This document shows, in pieces, positions 19,149 through 28,473 of a stretch of DNA of 64,000 nt. Source of the DNA: Pseudomonas versuta (GTDB lineage: Bacteria > Pseudomonadota > Gammaproteobacteria > Pseudomonadales > Pseudomonadaceae); assembly GCF_001294575.1 (NCBI RefSeq), contig NZ_CP012676.1, positions 806,001 through 870,000 on the forward strand. The letters are read 5' to 3'. The notes below the pieces were generated by a model that was not told the DNA's origin, made no database searches, and was given only the letters and a program-made list of their open reading frames with translations. The number at the start of each line of letters is the position of its first letter. Positions within the stretch are counted from its first letter, which is position 1. A program made the translations under genes and the position numbers.

Positions 19149-20393
19149 ATGTTCAGACCGTTATCGATTTTTATCGGCACGCGCTATACCCGCGCCAAGC
19201 GCCGCAATCGTTTTGTTTCGTTTATCTCCATGACTTCGATGATCGGCCTCGCCCTGGGCGTGCTGGCAATGATCGTGGTGTTGTCAGTGATGAACGGTTT
19301 TCAGCGTGAAATGAGCAACCGCATTCTCGGTATGGTGCCGCACGCGACCATCGTCGGGGTCAAGCCCATCGATGACTGGCGCCCGGTGGCCGAAGCGGCG
19401 ATGAAGAATCCTGAGGTCACGGCTGCTGTGCCGTTTACCGAGATGGATGGCATGTTGTCCTACAAGGGCTCGATGCAGCCGATTCAGATCAGCGGCGTCG
19501 ATCCGGCGCTGGAAGGCCAGGTTTCGATCGTTGCCCAGCACATCGTGCAGGGCAAACTCGAAGACCTGAAGCCCGGCGAGTTTGGCGTGGTGCTGGGTGA
19601 CATTACCGCGCGCCGTTTTCGCCTGGGTGTTGGTGACAAGATCACCCTGATCGTGCCGGAGGCCAGCACCGCGCCGGGGGGGATTACCCCGCGCCTGCAG
19701 CGCTTGAATGTGGTCGGTATCTTCAAGGTCGGGGCGGAACTGGACGGCTCCATGGGCCTGATCCACGTGGCCGATGCCGCGGCCATGCAGCACTGGGAGC
19801 CGAACCAGGTGCAAAGCGTGCGTCTGGCGGTCAAGGACCTGTACGCGGCGCCACAAGTGTCGAAACAGGTTGCGACCAGCCTGGGTGCCGGGTACACGGC
19901 GGATGACTGGACCCACACCCAGGGCAGCCTGTTCAGTGCCATGAAAATGGAAAAAACCATGATCGGCCTGTTGCTGCTGATGATCGTGGCCGTGGCGGCA
20001 TTCAACATCATCGCCACCTTGATCATGGTGGTGAACGACAAGGGGGCGGACATCGCCATCTTGCGCACGATTGGCGCCACGCCGCGTCAGATCATGGCGA
20101 TCTTCATGGTCCAGGGCACGGTTATCGGCATTGTCGGCACTCTGATCGGTGGCGTGCTGGGCATAGTCGCAGCGTTGAACGTCAGCGAGCTGGTGGGCTG
20201 GATGGAGCGGATTTCCGGGCAGCACATTTTCAGTTCCGACGTGTACTTCGTCAGCAACCTGCCGTCGGAGCTGCAAGGAGGCGATGTAGCCTTGATCTGC
20301 GGCGCAGGCTTTTTGCTGAGCTTTCTGGCGACGCTATACCCGGCGTACCGCGCGGCGAAAATCCAGCCGGCCCATGCGCTGCGCTACTCCTGA
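19149..20393 (+). CDS. lolE: Lipoprotein-releasing complex permease LolE
   Basis: Second permease of LolCDE, 414 residues, with the same architecture as lolC: helix at about 25-45, a large periplasmic domain and three C-terminal helices (MIGLLLLMIVAVAAF onward), ending YRAAKIQPAHALRYS. It is separated from lolD by a terminator-like hairpin. The last about 45 bases of the gene plus the following REP are duplicated 160 bases downstream (see repeat). Assigning C versus E to the two permeases follows Pseudomonas convention. Confidence 0.92.
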   Translation: MFRPLSIFIGTRYTRAKRRNRFVSFISMTSMIGLALGVLAMIVVLSVMNGFQREMSNRILGMVPHATIVGVKPIDDWRPVAEAAMKNPEVTAAVPFTEMDGMLSYKGSMQPIQISGVDPALEGQVSIVAQHIVQGKLEDLKPGEFGVVLGDITARRFRLGVGDKITLIVPEASTAPGGITPRLQRLNVVGIFKVGAELDGSMGLIHVADAAAMQHWEPNQVQSVRLAVKDLYAAPQVSKQVATSLGAGYTADDWTHTQGSLFSAMKMEKTMIGLLLLMIVAVAAFNIIATLIMVVNDKGADIAILRTIGATPRQIMAIFMVQGTVIGIVGTLIGGVLGIVAALNVSELVGWMERISGQHIFSSDVYFVSNLPSELQGGDVALICGAGFLLSFLATLYPAYRAAKIQPAHALRYS

Positions 20394-20596
20394 CCGCCCC
20401 TGACCCTGTCGGAGCGAGCTTGCTCGCGAGCTCTTCCTGGCGTGCTGAAAAGCTCGCGAGACAAGCTCGCTCCTACAGTACGTGTGGCTGCTCAATTTCC
20501 AGCCGTGTCGCGCGGCGAAAATCCAGCCGGCCCATGCGCTGCGCTATTCTTGACCGCCCCTGACCCTGTTGGAGCGAGCTTGCCTCGCGAGCTCTT
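20350..20596. repeat. 160-base direct duplication of the lolE 3' end with REP elements
   Basis: The stretch from 20351 (CGCGGCGAAAATCCAGCCGG…) through the lolE stop and into the REP left arm (…CTCGCGAGCTCTTC) recurs from 20511 at an offset of exactly 160, with only a few substitutions and one inserted C near 20583. The first copy ends in a full REP pair (20409-20478). The second keeps only the left arm and abuts the 3' end of the sensor-kinase gene. Confidence 0.85.
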
Positions 20597-20600
20597 CGTG

Positions 20601-21959
20601 TCATGTGCGGGACGGTAGTTCAATCACAAACCGTGTCATGCCATCTTGCGATTCGCACCTGATCTGCCCGCCATGGGCGCGAATGATCGACTGGGTGATG
20701 GCCAGTCCCAGCCCCGCATGCTCGCTGCTGCCTTCACGCCGCGCCGGATCGGCACGGTAAAAACGATCAAACAGGCGCGGTAGCAATTGAGCAGCGATTC
20801 CCGCTCCGGTGTTTGCGATGCTGATGCGCACGTGGCTCGCCGTTTCTTCGATAAGTACCTTGATGGCTCCACCACCCGGCGTGAAACGCAAGGCGTTATC
20901 CAGCAGGTTGGAAAGCGCACGGCGCAACATGCTGCGATCGCCTGCAATCTGTCCGCTACCTTCGCGGGTCAAGGCTATCTGCGAGTCCTCGGCCAGCAGT
21001 GCATAAAACTCCAGTAGAGCGTCTACCTCGCGGCCCAGATCCAGCGGCTCGCGACGGGGAGTGAGCAGGCCATGATCGGCCTTGGCCAGATACAGCATGT
21101 CGTTGACCAGTTGCGCCATCCACTGCAGTTCCTCGAGGTTGCTGTGCAGGGTCTCGCGGTAGTCATCAATGCTCCGCGGTCGGGTCAGGGTGACCTGGGT
21201 GTGCGTCAGCAGGTTCGACAGCGGAGTCCGTAACTCATGCGCAATATCCGCGGAGAACGCGGACAACCGCTGAAATGAGTCATCCAGCCGTTCCAGCATG
21301 GCGTTGAAGGCACTGGCCAGTTCTGCCAGTTCGGCGGGCATTTGTTGCTGGGGCAGCCGCGCGTTGAGCGAGTCGGCCGAGACGCTGGCTGCAATCGCGC
21401 TCATGCGCCGCAACGGGCGCAAGCCGCTACGGGCGGCCCAAGCTCCCAGAATGGCGGTGGCCAGTGCTGAGAGGCCGACAGTCATCCAGATCAGGCGCTG
21501 CATGCGCTGCAGAAAGTGCTGGTGGTGGGTAATGTCCAGTAACAGTGTCAGGCGCGGGGTGTTTTGCGTGTCAGAACTCGGGTTCAGTACCCGGTAATCA
21601 ATCCCGTTTATTTGCAGGCTGCCAAGACCGGGGCTTACAGGAAGCTGCGGCGGCAAGCCCGGCGAGCTGTCAAACCACAGGTGTCCGTCCGGGCCGCGTA
21701 CCCGCACTGTCAGATCAGGCTGCTGGCCGAGGTGCTGGCGCAGTGCGGGCAGTCGCTGAGTGAAGCGCTCCAGGGTGTTGGCACCTTGCAGCGTATCGCG
21801 CAGTACGCTGAGGCGGCTTTCCATCAGTTGTTGGTCGAGCTCTACGAAATGCACCTCGCTGGCGCGCCCGAACAGCACCCCTGCAAACAGTGAAACCACG
21901 GCAGTGCAGCCGGCAAACAACAGCGCCAGACGGCTGCTCAGGGACAGGCGAGGTCTCAA
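20601..21959 (-). CDS. cinS: Copper/silver-responsive sensor histidine kinase (CopS/CinS type)
   Basis: 452-residue membrane kinase of the heavy-metal sensor group (CusS/CopS). It has an N-terminal membrane helix ([20 protein letters not shown]), a periplasmic domain of about 130 residues, a second helix ([20 protein letters not shown]), HAMP, the HisKA box [16 protein letters not shown] box [10 protein letters not shown] and the G box region near the C-terminus. It overlaps the regulator gene by four bases (ATGA). The divergent cupredoxin-queF pair makes this the CinRS arrangement described in P. putida. The symbol rests on that synteny. Confidence 0.85.
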   Translation of the reverse strand: MRPRLSLSSRLALLFAGCTAVVSLFAGVLFGRASEVHFVELDQQLMESRLSVLRDTLQGANTLERFTQRLPALRQHLGQQPDLTVRVRGPDGHLWFDSSPGLPPQLPVSPGLGSLQINGIDYRVLNPSSDTQNTPRLTLLLDITHHQHFLQRMQRLIWMTVGLSALATAILGAWAARSGLRPLRRMSAIAASVSADSLNARLPQQQMPAELAELASAFNAMLERLDDSFQRLSAFSADIAHELRTPLSNLLTHTQVTLTRPRSIDDYRETLHSNLEELQWMAQLVNDMLYLAKADHGLLTPRREPLDLGREVDALLEFYALLAEDSQIALTREGSGQIAGDRSMLRRALSNLLDNALRFTPGGGAIKVLIEETASHVRISIANTGAGIAAQLLPRLFDRFYRADPARREGSSEHAGLGLAITQSIIRAHGGQIRCESQDGMTRFVIELPSRT

Positions 21960-22636
21960 GATGCACGCTCTTCCAGGACGTAACCCATGCCGCGTACGGT
22001 ATGGATCAGTTTGTGTTCATGGCTGTCGTCGATTTTCAGGCGCAGACGGCGTATCGCCACTTCAATCACGTTGGTGTCGCTGTCGAAGTTCATGTCCCAT
22101 ACCTGTGAGGCGATCAGGGATTTTGGCAACACTTCACCCTGGCGGCGCAGCAGCAACTCCAGCAGGGCGAACTCTTTGGCGGTGAGGTCGATGCGCTGGC
22201 CATTGCGCTCGACCCGGCGCCGGATCAGGTCCAGGCGCAGGTCGGCCAGTTGCAGGTGGGTCTCCTGGGCGCTGCTGCTGCCGCGACGCAGCAAACTGCG
22301 TACCCGGGCCAGCAGCTCGGAAAAGGCAAAGGGTTTGACCAGATAGTCGTCTGCCCCCAGCTCCAGGCCGTGCACACGGTCTTCGACGGCATCGCGGGCG
22401 GTCAGGAACAGCACCGGCATATCCAGCCCCGCTTTGCGCACGGCTTGCAGGATTTGCCAGCCATCGCGGCCCGGCAGCATCACATCAAGAATCAGCAATG
22501 AGTAGTCGCCGGTCAGTGCCAGGTGCTGGCCGGTTATTCCGTCGGCGGCCAGCTCGGTGGTAAATCCGGCTTCGCTAAGGCCCTGGCGCAGGTACTGGCC
22601 GGTTTTGGCCTGGTCTTCGACTATCAGCAATTTCAT
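21956..22636 (-). CDS. cinR: OmpR-family response regulator (CopR/CinR type)
   Basis: 226-residue regulator: receiver domain with phospho-Asp in [14 protein letters not shown] and the conserved lysine in [13 protein letters not shown], followed by an OmpR/PhoB winged helix ([22 protein letters not shown]). It is translationally coupled to the kinase gene. By family knowledge the pair answers periplasmic copper or silver and activates the divergent cupredoxin gene. Confidence 0.88.
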   Translation of the reverse strand: MKLLIVEDQAKTGQYLRQGLSEAGFTTELAADGITGQHLALTGDYSLLILDVMLPGRDGWQILQAVRKAGLDMPVLFLTARDAVEDRVHGLELGADDYLVKPFAFSELLARVRSLLRRGSSSAQETHLQLADLRLDLIRRRVERNGQRIDLTAKEFALLELLLRRQGEVLPKSLIASQVWDMNFDSDTNVIEVAIRRLRLKIDDSHEHKLIHTVRGMGYVLEERAS

Positions 22637-22695
22637 GGTTGGCTCATCACAAAAATATCCTCAGCCTTATACATTGGCCCTCGGCGGGTAGGGTC

Positions 22696-22724
22696 AAGCT
22701 GACAAAGTTGTAATCTTACGGTCA
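22696..22724. promoter_or_regulatory. Candidate metal-response operator
   Basis: In the divergent region the sequence CTGACAAAGTTGTAATCTTA contains the dyad ACAA-AG-TTGT, resembling the CusR/CopR box family, followed by GGTCAG. It is about 65-90 bases upstream of the cupredoxin start. The assignment rests on sequence likeness and position. Confidence 0.5.
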
Positions 22725-22785
22725 GTTGAATGCCAGCGGCGGGGTTTTAAAGTCGGTGAGAATTTGCACATTCTTTGGAGCCAGT

Positions 22786-23298
22786 ATGACTGCGCGTAAC
22801 CGTTTGGCCCTCGCGGGTTTTTTATTGATGCTCAGCGTTCCGGCCATGGCGTCGCCTGCCGGCCATTTGGATTTTGGTCAGCCGGCACCTGCGGCCAGTG
22901 CCACGCGCACCGTTGAGGTCGAGATGACCGATATTGCGTTCACCCCCAAGTCACTGGAGGTCAAGGCCGGGGAGACCGTGCGTTTCGTGCTGGTCAACAA
23001 GGGCCAGCTGCTGCACGAATTCAATTTGGGTAATGCGGCCATGCACGCTGCGCATCAGAAAGAAATGCTCGAAATGCAGCAAAGCGGCATGCTCACGCCG
23101 ACCGGGATGAGTCATGCCGGCATGGATCACGGTTCCATGGGCATGCAGCACGAGGACCCCAACAGTGTGTTGGTCGAGCCGGGTAAAACCGCTGAGTTGA
23201 CCTGGACCTTCACCCGGGCCGATAACCTGGAGTTTGCCTGCAATGTGCCCGGTCATTACCAGGCGGGAATGGTCGGAAAGGTCAAAGTCAGCCCTTAA
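22786..23298 (+). CDS. cinA: Periplasmic cupredoxin with Met/His-rich loop (CinA-like)
   Basis: 170 residues with a signal peptide (MTARNRLALAGFLLMLSVPA…). The mature protein has a plastocyanin/azurin-like fold with type 1 copper ligands: His in LLHEFNL, then Cys, His and Met in FACNVPGHYQAGM. Between them lies an insertion rich in Met and His (about residues 90-125, with MSHAGMDHGSMGMQHED) that could hold extra copper. TTTGGAG precedes ATG 22786. Divergent from the cinRS-type regulators and 81 bases upstream of queF, it is probably copper-induced. Confidence 0.85.
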   Translation: MTARNRLALAGFLLMLSVPAMASPAGHLDFGQPAPAASATRTVEVEMTDIAFTPKSLEVKAGETVRFVLVNKGQLLHEFNLGNAAMHAAHQKEMLEMQQSGMLTPTGMSHAGMDHGSMGMQHEDPNSVLVEPGKTAELTWTFTRADNLEFACNVPGHYQAGMVGKVKVSP

Positions 23299-23379
23299 AC
23301 CGTCCTGATCGTCTGCTGGCGCTGAAAGCCTGGCGTAAACCCGATAGAATTGCCGGGTTTTTCTAGCCAGGTTTTTGTC

Positions 23380-24210
23380 ATGCATCCCGCAGCCGAACAT
23401 TCGCCGCTGGGCAAGTCCAGTGAATACATTAGTACCTACACCCCGTCCCTGCTGTTCCCGATCCCGCGTGCGGCGAAATGGGCCGAGCTGGGCTTGAGCG
23501 CCGAGACGCTGCCTTATGTCGGGGTGGACTTCTGGAACTGCTTCGAACTCTCGTGGTTATTGCCATCGGGCAAGCCGGTGGTGGCCATTGGCGAGTTCTG
23601 CTTCGCCGCCGATTCGCCGAACATCGTTGAGTCCAAATCCTTCAAGCTGTACCTGAACTCGCTCAATCAGACCGTTTTCGCCGACACACAAAGCCTCGAA
23701 CAGACATTGCAGGCCGACTTGTCTGCAGCATCAGGCAAGCCTGTCAGCGTGCGCGTGCGCAGCCTGGACGAGGTTCAGGCTGATGGCACTGGTGTGTTGC
23801 CCGGTGTGTGCATCGATGATCTGGATATCACGGTCAGCGATTACCAGCAGCCGCGCCCTGAATTGCTCAAGTGCGATGAATCGCGGGTGATCGAGGAAAG
23901 CGTCTATAGCCACTTGCTCAAATCCAACTGCCCGGTGACCAGTCAGCCTGACTGGGGCACGGTCGTGGTCGAGTACCGTGGTGCGGCGCTGGATCACGCC
24001 AGCTTGCTGGCCTATCTGGTGAGCTTCCGCCAGCACTCGGACTTCCATGAGCAATGTGTGGAGCGGATTTTTCTCGACTTGCAGCGCTTGCTCAAGCCGG
24101 AAAAATTGACTGTGTATGCGCGCTATGTGCGTCGTGGCGGGCTGGACATCAACCCGTACCGCAGCACCGAAACGGTCGAGTTCCAGAATGTGCGGCTGGT
24201 GCGTCAGTAA
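23380..24210 (+). CDS. queF: NADPH-dependent 7-cyano-7-deazaguanine reductase QueF
   Basis: Reduces preQ0 to preQ1 in queuosine tRNA-modification synthesis. The 276 residues are the long, two-domain (YqfD-type) form. The QueF motif [15 protein letters not shown] is near residue 90, the catalytic Cys is in [15 protein letters not shown], and the C-terminus has [18 protein letters not shown] chose ATG 23380 ([20 protein letters not shown]); ten extra upstream residues are not conserved. It follows the cupredoxin gene on the same strand and may be partly under the same copper control, as described for P. putida cinAQ. Confidence 0.95.
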   Translation: MHPAAEHSPLGKSSEYISTYTPSLLFPIPRAAKWAELGLSAETLPYVGVDFWNCFELSWLLPSGKPVVAIGEFCFAADSPNIVESKSFKLYLNSLNQTVFADTQSLEQTLQADLSAASGKPVSVRVRSLDEVQADGTGVLPGVCIDDLDITVSDYQQPRPELLKCDESRVIEESVYSHLLKSNCPVTSQPDWGTVVVEYRGAALDHASLLAYLVSFRQHSDFHEQCVERIFLDLQRLLKPEKLTVYARYVRRGGLDINPYRSTETVEFQNVRLVRQ

Positions 24211-24222
24211 AGTCCTGTGACC

Positions 24223-24291
24223 CTGTAGCAGCGAGCTTGCTCGCGAGCTTTTGATCTTTTAAAAGATCGCGAGGCAAGCTCGCTCCTACAG
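24223..24291. repeat. REP palindrome pair
   Basis: CTGTAGCAGCGAGCTTGCTCGCGAG…CTCGCTCCTACAG with an inner GATCTTTTAAAAGATC palindrome. Located between the convergent queF and bcp genes, where it may also end transcription. Confidence 0.85.
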
Positions 24292-24296
24292 AAGCA

Positions 24297-24770
24297 TCAG
24301 GCGTTATTCAGTGCCCTGGCCTGTTCCAGTACTGCTTCAACATGGCCCGGCACCTTTACGCCGCGCCATTCGTGACGCAACACGCCGTTCTTGTCGATCA
24401 GGAACGTGCTGCGGTCCACGCCCATGTATTCCTTGCCGTACAGCTTTTTCAGCTTGATCACGTCAAACAGCTGGCACAGGGCTTCGTCCTTGTCGCTCAG
24501 CAACTCGAACGGGAAACCCTGCTTGGCCTTGAAGTTCTCATGGGACTTGAGGCTGTCGCGCGACACACCGAATACTTCGGTGTTGGCCGCCTGAAACTCG
24601 GCGTAGTGGTCGCGAAAGCCCTGGCCTTCAGTGGTGCAGCCCGGCGTGCTGTCCTTGGGGTAAAAGTAAATCACCACCTGCTTGCCTTTGAGTGCCGCCA
24701 AGCTGACGGTTTGCTCACTGGTAGCCGGGATCTGGAAGTCGCCTACGGGTTGGTCAATTGCAACGGCCAT
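24297..24770 (-). CDS. bcp: Thiol peroxidase Bcp (PrxQ), single-Cys form
   Basis: Thioredoxin-dependent peroxiredoxin that reduces hydrogen and organic peroxides in the cytoplasm. The 157 residues carry the peroxidatic motif PKDSTPGCTTEGQGFRDHY. The nearby resolving Cys seen in E. coli Bcp (five residues later) is absent; another Cys (EALCQLFDV) lies further on, so resolution may differ. Only 13 bases separate it from the upstream GcvR-like gene, suggesting an operon, as in other pseudomonads. Confidence 0.93.
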   Translation of the reverse strand: MAVAIDQPVGDFQIPATSEQTVSLAALKGKQVVIYFYPKDSTPGCTTEGQGFRDHYAEFQAANTEVFGVSRDSLKSHENFKAKQGFPFELLSDKDEALCQLFDVIKLKKLYGKEYMGVDRSTFLIDKNGVLRHEWRGVKVPGHVEAVLEQARALNNA

Positions 24771-24783
24771 GGGGGGAGCTTCC

Positions 24784-25344
24784 TTACATTGGGTTTTGTG
24801 GGCGCCACGGTTCGATCAGCGCATCAAGGTTCAGTGCGTCGGCGAAGTCCAGGAACTGGTCACGCAACCAGCTGATCTGGATGCCGGCCGGCAGGGTCAC
24901 GGTGAAAGTGGCGTTGAGCATGGTGCCGCCGGTCTGCGGGGCCTGATAGGTGTCGCAGGTCAGGTTTTCAAGCTCGACATTGTGGTCCATGAAGAACTGG
25001 CACAACTCGTTGATGATGTCCGAGCGGTAGGCCGAGCTGACATAAGCCACGTATGGCAGCGCCTGAGGACGGTTTTCAAGGGCCGCACTGCGCACCACAT
25101 TGACGCTGAAGGCGTGCTTTTTGGCCAGAGAGGGCAGGCCGGCTTCAAGACGGGCCAGCGCGTCCCAGCTGCCAGTGATTTCCAGAACCAGCGCGCTGCA
25201 TTCGCCGTGGCGAGTGAGCCGGGAGGTTACGACGGCGCAGCGATTTTCATGGCTGGCGCGGCACAGGACGTTAGTCAGCTCCATTGGGTTGGCGCCAAGG
25301 GCACTGATGACAAGGAATTGTTCGCGGACTGTGGGGGTGGACAT
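24784..25344 (-). CDS. GcvR-like protein with two ACT domains
   Basis: 186 residues, two tandem ACT domains (about 10-85, VREQFLVISALGANPMELTN, and 95-175, YVSSAYRSDIINELCQFF). The family includes the glycine cleavage system repressor GcvR, which acts by binding GcvA, but many Pseudomonas members are uncharacterised. It is cotranscribed with bcp and divergent from dapA. Confidence 0.8.
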   Translation of the reverse strand: MSTPTVREQFLVISALGANPMELTNVLCRASHENRCAVVTSRLTRHGECSALVLEITGSWDALARLEAGLPSLAKKHAFSVNVVRSAALENRPQALPYVAYVSSAYRSDIINELCQFFMDHNVELENLTCDTYQAPQTGGTMLNATFTVTLPAGIQISWLRDQFLDFADALNLDALIEPWRPQNPM

Positions 25345-25444
25345 GCAGCCTTCCTAAAACGATGAGCGGTCAGTACGTTCGACGGGTGCGTCCCGGCTTG
25401 TCAGGTCTTCTACAAATGCCGAGGCCCGCAAATACGCCGCTACA

Positions 25445-25471
25445 GCCCGTTTGCAAACGCTGCAAACGGGC
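25445..25471. promoter_or_regulatory. Perfect inverted repeat in the gcvR-like / dapA gap
   Basis: GCCCGTTTGC-AAACGCT-GCAAACGGGC is a 10-base perfect dyad in the middle of the 326-base divergent region. There is no T-tract. It could be an operator for either gene or a transcript-end hairpin. The rest of the gap shows no recognised gene; a short open frame through it lacks credible coding features. Confidence 0.5.
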
Positions 25472-25670
25472 CCTGGCGGCGTTTGGGATGGGCTTTTGGC
25501 GCTGGATAAAGACCCGTGAAACAGCCTTGCGCACTCATCAGTACCAATCAAAGGCTGAAGGGTAGCGAAAAGCAGCGCGAAGGGGAATGCTCATCGGGCG
25601 CGCTGTTGCTTGTGCAAGGGTCATGGCGCCAGTACCATTACGGCTCTCTTTTTCCGGCAGGAGCGGTTGC

Positions 25671-26549
25671 ATGATTGCGGGCAGTATGGTGGCACTGGTC
25701 ACACCTATGGATGCACAAGGTCGTCTTGACTGGGACGCCCTGAGCAAACTGGTGGACTTTCACCTGCAAGAGGGCACCAACGCCATTGTTGCCGTTGGCA
25801 CCACAGGTGAATCGGCAACTCTTGATGTGAATGAACACATCGAAGTGATCCGTCACGTGGTCAAACAGGTGGCAGGACGTATTCCGGTAATTGCCGGTAC
25901 GGGCGCCAACTCGACGCGTGAAGCGATCGAACTGACCACCAACGCGAAGGCCGCCGGCGCTGATGCGTGCCTGCTGGTCACGCCGTATTACAACAAGCCG
26001 ACCCAGGAAGGGCTGTACCAGCACTTCAAGGCTATCGCCGAAGCGGTCGACATCCCGCAGATCCTTTACAACGTTCCGGGTCGTACTGCCTGCGACATGC
26101 TGCCTGCCACGGTTGTACGCCTGTCGACAGTGCCGAACATCATCGGCATCAAGGAAGCCACCGGCGACTTGTCCCGAGTCACGGCGATCCTGGCCGGTGT
26201 CAGCGACGACTTCCTGGTGTACTCCGGTGATGACGCCACCGCAGTCGAGCTGATCCTGCTCGGCGGCAAGGGCAATATCTCGGTGACCGCCAACGTTGCC
26301 CCGCGTGCCATGAGCGAACTCTGTGCTGCTGCGATGAAGGGTGATGCTGTCACCGCTCGCGCGATTCACGAAAAGCTGATGCCGCTCAATAAAACCCTGT
26401 TTATCGAATCCAACCCTATCCCCGTGAAATGGGCGCTGCATGAGATGGGCATGATGCCGGACGGTATCCGTCTGCCGCTCACCTGGCTCAGCGAACCCTG
26501 CCACGAACCGCTGCGTCAGGCCCTGCGCCAGTCCGGTGTTTTGGTTTAA
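25671..26549 (+). CDS. dapA: 4-hydroxy-tetrahydrodipicolinate synthase DapA
   Basis: Condenses pyruvate with aspartate semialdehyde, the first step of the lysine/diaminopimelate branch. The 292 residues include GTTGESATL, the catalytic Tyr in [10 protein letters not shown] and the Schiff-base Lys in [17 protein letters not shown] precedes ATG 25671; upstream in-frame starts are not conserved. It leads dapA-bamC-MBL-purC, the usual Pseudomonas order. Confidence 0.96.
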   Translation: MIAGSMVALVTPMDAQGRLDWDALSKLVDFHLQEGTNAIVAVGTTGESATLDVNEHIEVIRHVVKQVAGRIPVIAGTGANSTREAIELTTNAKAAGADACLLVTPYYNKPTQEGLYQHFKAIAEAVDIPQILYNVPGRTACDMLPATVVRLSTVPNIIGIKEATGDLSRVTAILAGVSDDFLVYSGDDATAVELILLGGKGNISVTANVAPRAMSELCAAAMKGDAVTARAIHEKLMPLNKTLFIESNPIPVKWALHEMGMMPDGIRLPLTWLSEPCHEPLRQALRQSGVLV

Positions 26550-26566
26550 TTGAGGAAGCATTACGC

Positions 26567-27682
26567 ATGAAGCGATTGGCCGGACTTTCCGCACTAGCCG
26601 TGATTATTTCGAGCACCAGCGGCTGCGGTTGGCTGTGGGGTCCAGACGGGTACTTCCGGGACCGTGGCAGCGATTATCTGGAGGCGCAACAAACCGCCCC
26701 AATGAAGTTGCCGCCGGGTGTCCAGACTGACAAACGCCTTGTGCCGCTGTTGCCGATCCCGAGCAACGTGCCCGATGACAACGTCAAGGGCGAGTTCCAG
26801 GTTCCGCGTCCGCTGCCATTGGCAACGGTTGCCAGCGCCAGCGACTACACCTTGCAAAGAAACGGCGACAGCCGTTGGGTGATGGCGCAGCACGTACCGT
26901 CAGAAGTCTGGCCGGTAGCGATGCAGTTCTTCCAGGACAACGGCTTCCGTATCGATGAGCAGCGCCCGCAAACCGGCGAGTTCACCACCACCTGGCAGCG
27001 CGCTGACGAACTGTCCGCACCAATGGCCCGCCACATCGGCACCAGTGGCCTGGCAGCTGACAGCGAAACCCGTTTACGGGTTCGCATCGAGCCGGGTGTA
27101 CAGCGCAACACCAGCGAAATTTATGTGGTGAGCGCCAACCGTCCGGCCGGTAGCACCGCCAACGTCGACTTTGGCCAGACTTCGGTCAACACCGGCCTGG
27201 ATGCTGCTCTGGTAGACGAAATGCTGATCAGCATGAGCCGCAGCGCCGAGAAGGGCGGTTCGGTTTCGTTACTCGCAGCCCGTGATTTCGACACCCCGGC
27301 TCGCGTCAGCCTGAGCGAAGACGGCAGCGGCAACCCGGTATTGAGCCTGACCGAAGACCTCGATCGTGCCTGGTCCGGCGTAGGTCGCGCACTTGAGCAG
27401 GGCGAGTGGCGGGTTGAAGACATCAACCGCACCTTGGGTCTGTACTACATCAACCTGGCCGAAAAAGCCGAGAAGAAGGACGAGAAACCTGGTTTCCTGT
27501 CCAGCCTTTTCGGCGGCAAACCGGCCAAGGAAGAAGTGGAAGCCCGCGCCCAGCGCTATCAGGTACGCCTGAGCAAGGTCGGGGACAGCGTGCAAGTGAC
27601 TGTCGAAGAAAACATCAACAAGGTTGCACCGCCAGAAGTGGCGCGCAAAGTGTTGGGCGTCATTCAAGACAACCTGGGCTGA
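26567..27682 (+). CDS. bamC: Outer-membrane assembly lipoprotein BamC (NlpB)
   Basis: Accessory lipoprotein of the beta-barrel assembly machine. The 371 residues begin with a lipoprotein signal ending in SSTSGCGW (lipid Cys about residue 20), followed by an unstructured Pro-rich segment and two helix-grip domains. A lysine/glutamate-rich linker (EKAEKKDEKPGF, about 300) separates the last part. It starts 17 bases after dapA, in the same operon. Confidence 0.92.
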   Translation: MKRLAGLSALAVIISSTSGCGWLWGPDGYFRDRGSDYLEAQQTAPMKLPPGVQTDKRLVPLLPIPSNVPDDNVKGEFQVPRPLPLATVASASDYTLQRNGDSRWVMAQHVPSEVWPVAMQFFQDNGFRIDEQRPQTGEFTTTWQRADELSAPMARHIGTSGLAADSETRLRVRIEPGVQRNTSEIYVVSANRPAGSTANVDFGQTSVNTGLDAALVDEMLISMSRSAEKGGSVSLLAARDFDTPARVSLSEDGSGNPVLSLTEDLDRAWSGVGRALEQGEWRVEDINRTLGLYYINLAEKAEKKDEKPGFLSSLFGGKPAKEEVEARAQRYQVRLSKVGDSVQVTVEENINKVAPPEVARKVLGVIQDNLG

Positions 27683-27686
27683 CCCT

Positions 27687-28445
27687 ATGCGTTTTGCCGT
27701 TCTCGGCAGTGGTAGCCAAGGGAATGGCACGCTGATAGCCAGCGACAGCACCTATGTACTGGTCGATTGCGGTTTCTCGTTAAGGGAAACCGAGCGTCGT
27801 CTGGTTCGTTTGGGCATCAGCCCGCACCAGCTGAGCGCGATCCTGGTGACCCACGAACATGCCGATCACGTGCATGGCGTGGGTTTGCTGTCCCGGCGCT
27901 ACAATGTGCCGGTGTACATGAGTCGTGGCACACAGCGCGGGATGCGCAAACCGCTTGAACCTGCCGGTTTCGTGGCAGGTGGCGAGACGTTGCAGATCGG
28001 TGCGTTGACTATCAGTGTGACTCTTGTCGCCCATGATGCTCAGGAACCCACCCAATACGTATTCAGTGACGGTAAGCGGCGTTTTGGCCTGCTGACCGAT
28101 CTGGGGTCCTATTGTGCGGGTGTACTGGACAGCTATAGCGGCCTGGACGCGTTGATGATCGAGGCCAACCATTGCCGTGACATGCTTGCCCGTGGTCACT
28201 ATCCCGCCTTCCTCAAGCGGCGGGTAGGTGGTCAGGAAGGACATTTGAACAACCACCAGGCCGCAAGCCTGGTGGCCGAGTTGGGCTGGCAACACCTGCA
28301 ACACCTGGTACTGGCCCACCTCAGCAGCAAGAACAACCTGCCGCAGCTGGCCCGGCAATGTTTTGTCGACACCCTCGGGTGCGACCCGGACTGGCTGCAA
28401 CTGGCCGATCAAGATTCAGGGCTCGACTGGCGCACAATCGCCTAG
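27687..28445 (+). CDS. MBL-fold metallohydrolase (YycJ/WalJ-like)
   Basis: 252 residues of the metallo-beta-lactamase fold, opening MRFAVLGSGSQGNGTLIAS with the metal motif THEHADHVHG near residue 55 and the later ligands ANHC and HLS. Family members are predicted phosphodiesterases or nucleases; the exact substrate is unknown. The start is four bases after bamC, so translation is coupled. Confidence 0.88.
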   Translation: MRFAVLGSGSQGNGTLIASDSTYVLVDCGFSLRETERRLVRLGISPHQLSAILVTHEHADHVHGVGLLSRRYNVPVYMSRGTQRGMRKPLEPAGFVAGGETLQIGALTISVTLVAHDAQEPTQYVFSDGKRRFGLLTDLGSYCAGVLDSYSGLDALMIEANHCRDMLARGHYPAFLKRRVGGQEGHLNNHQAASLVAELGWQHLQHLVLAHLSSKNNLPQLARQCFVDTLGCDPDWLQLADQDSGLDWRTIA

Positions 28446-28473
28446 CCCACCTACTTAGCATGCGGAGCCCATC

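Noticed and set aside
25362..25565. Short plus-strand frame (67 codons) in the gcvR-like / dapA gap, with CKRCKR
   Set aside because: Spans a perfect inverted repeat, lacks a ribosome site and resembles no family. Treated as non-coding.
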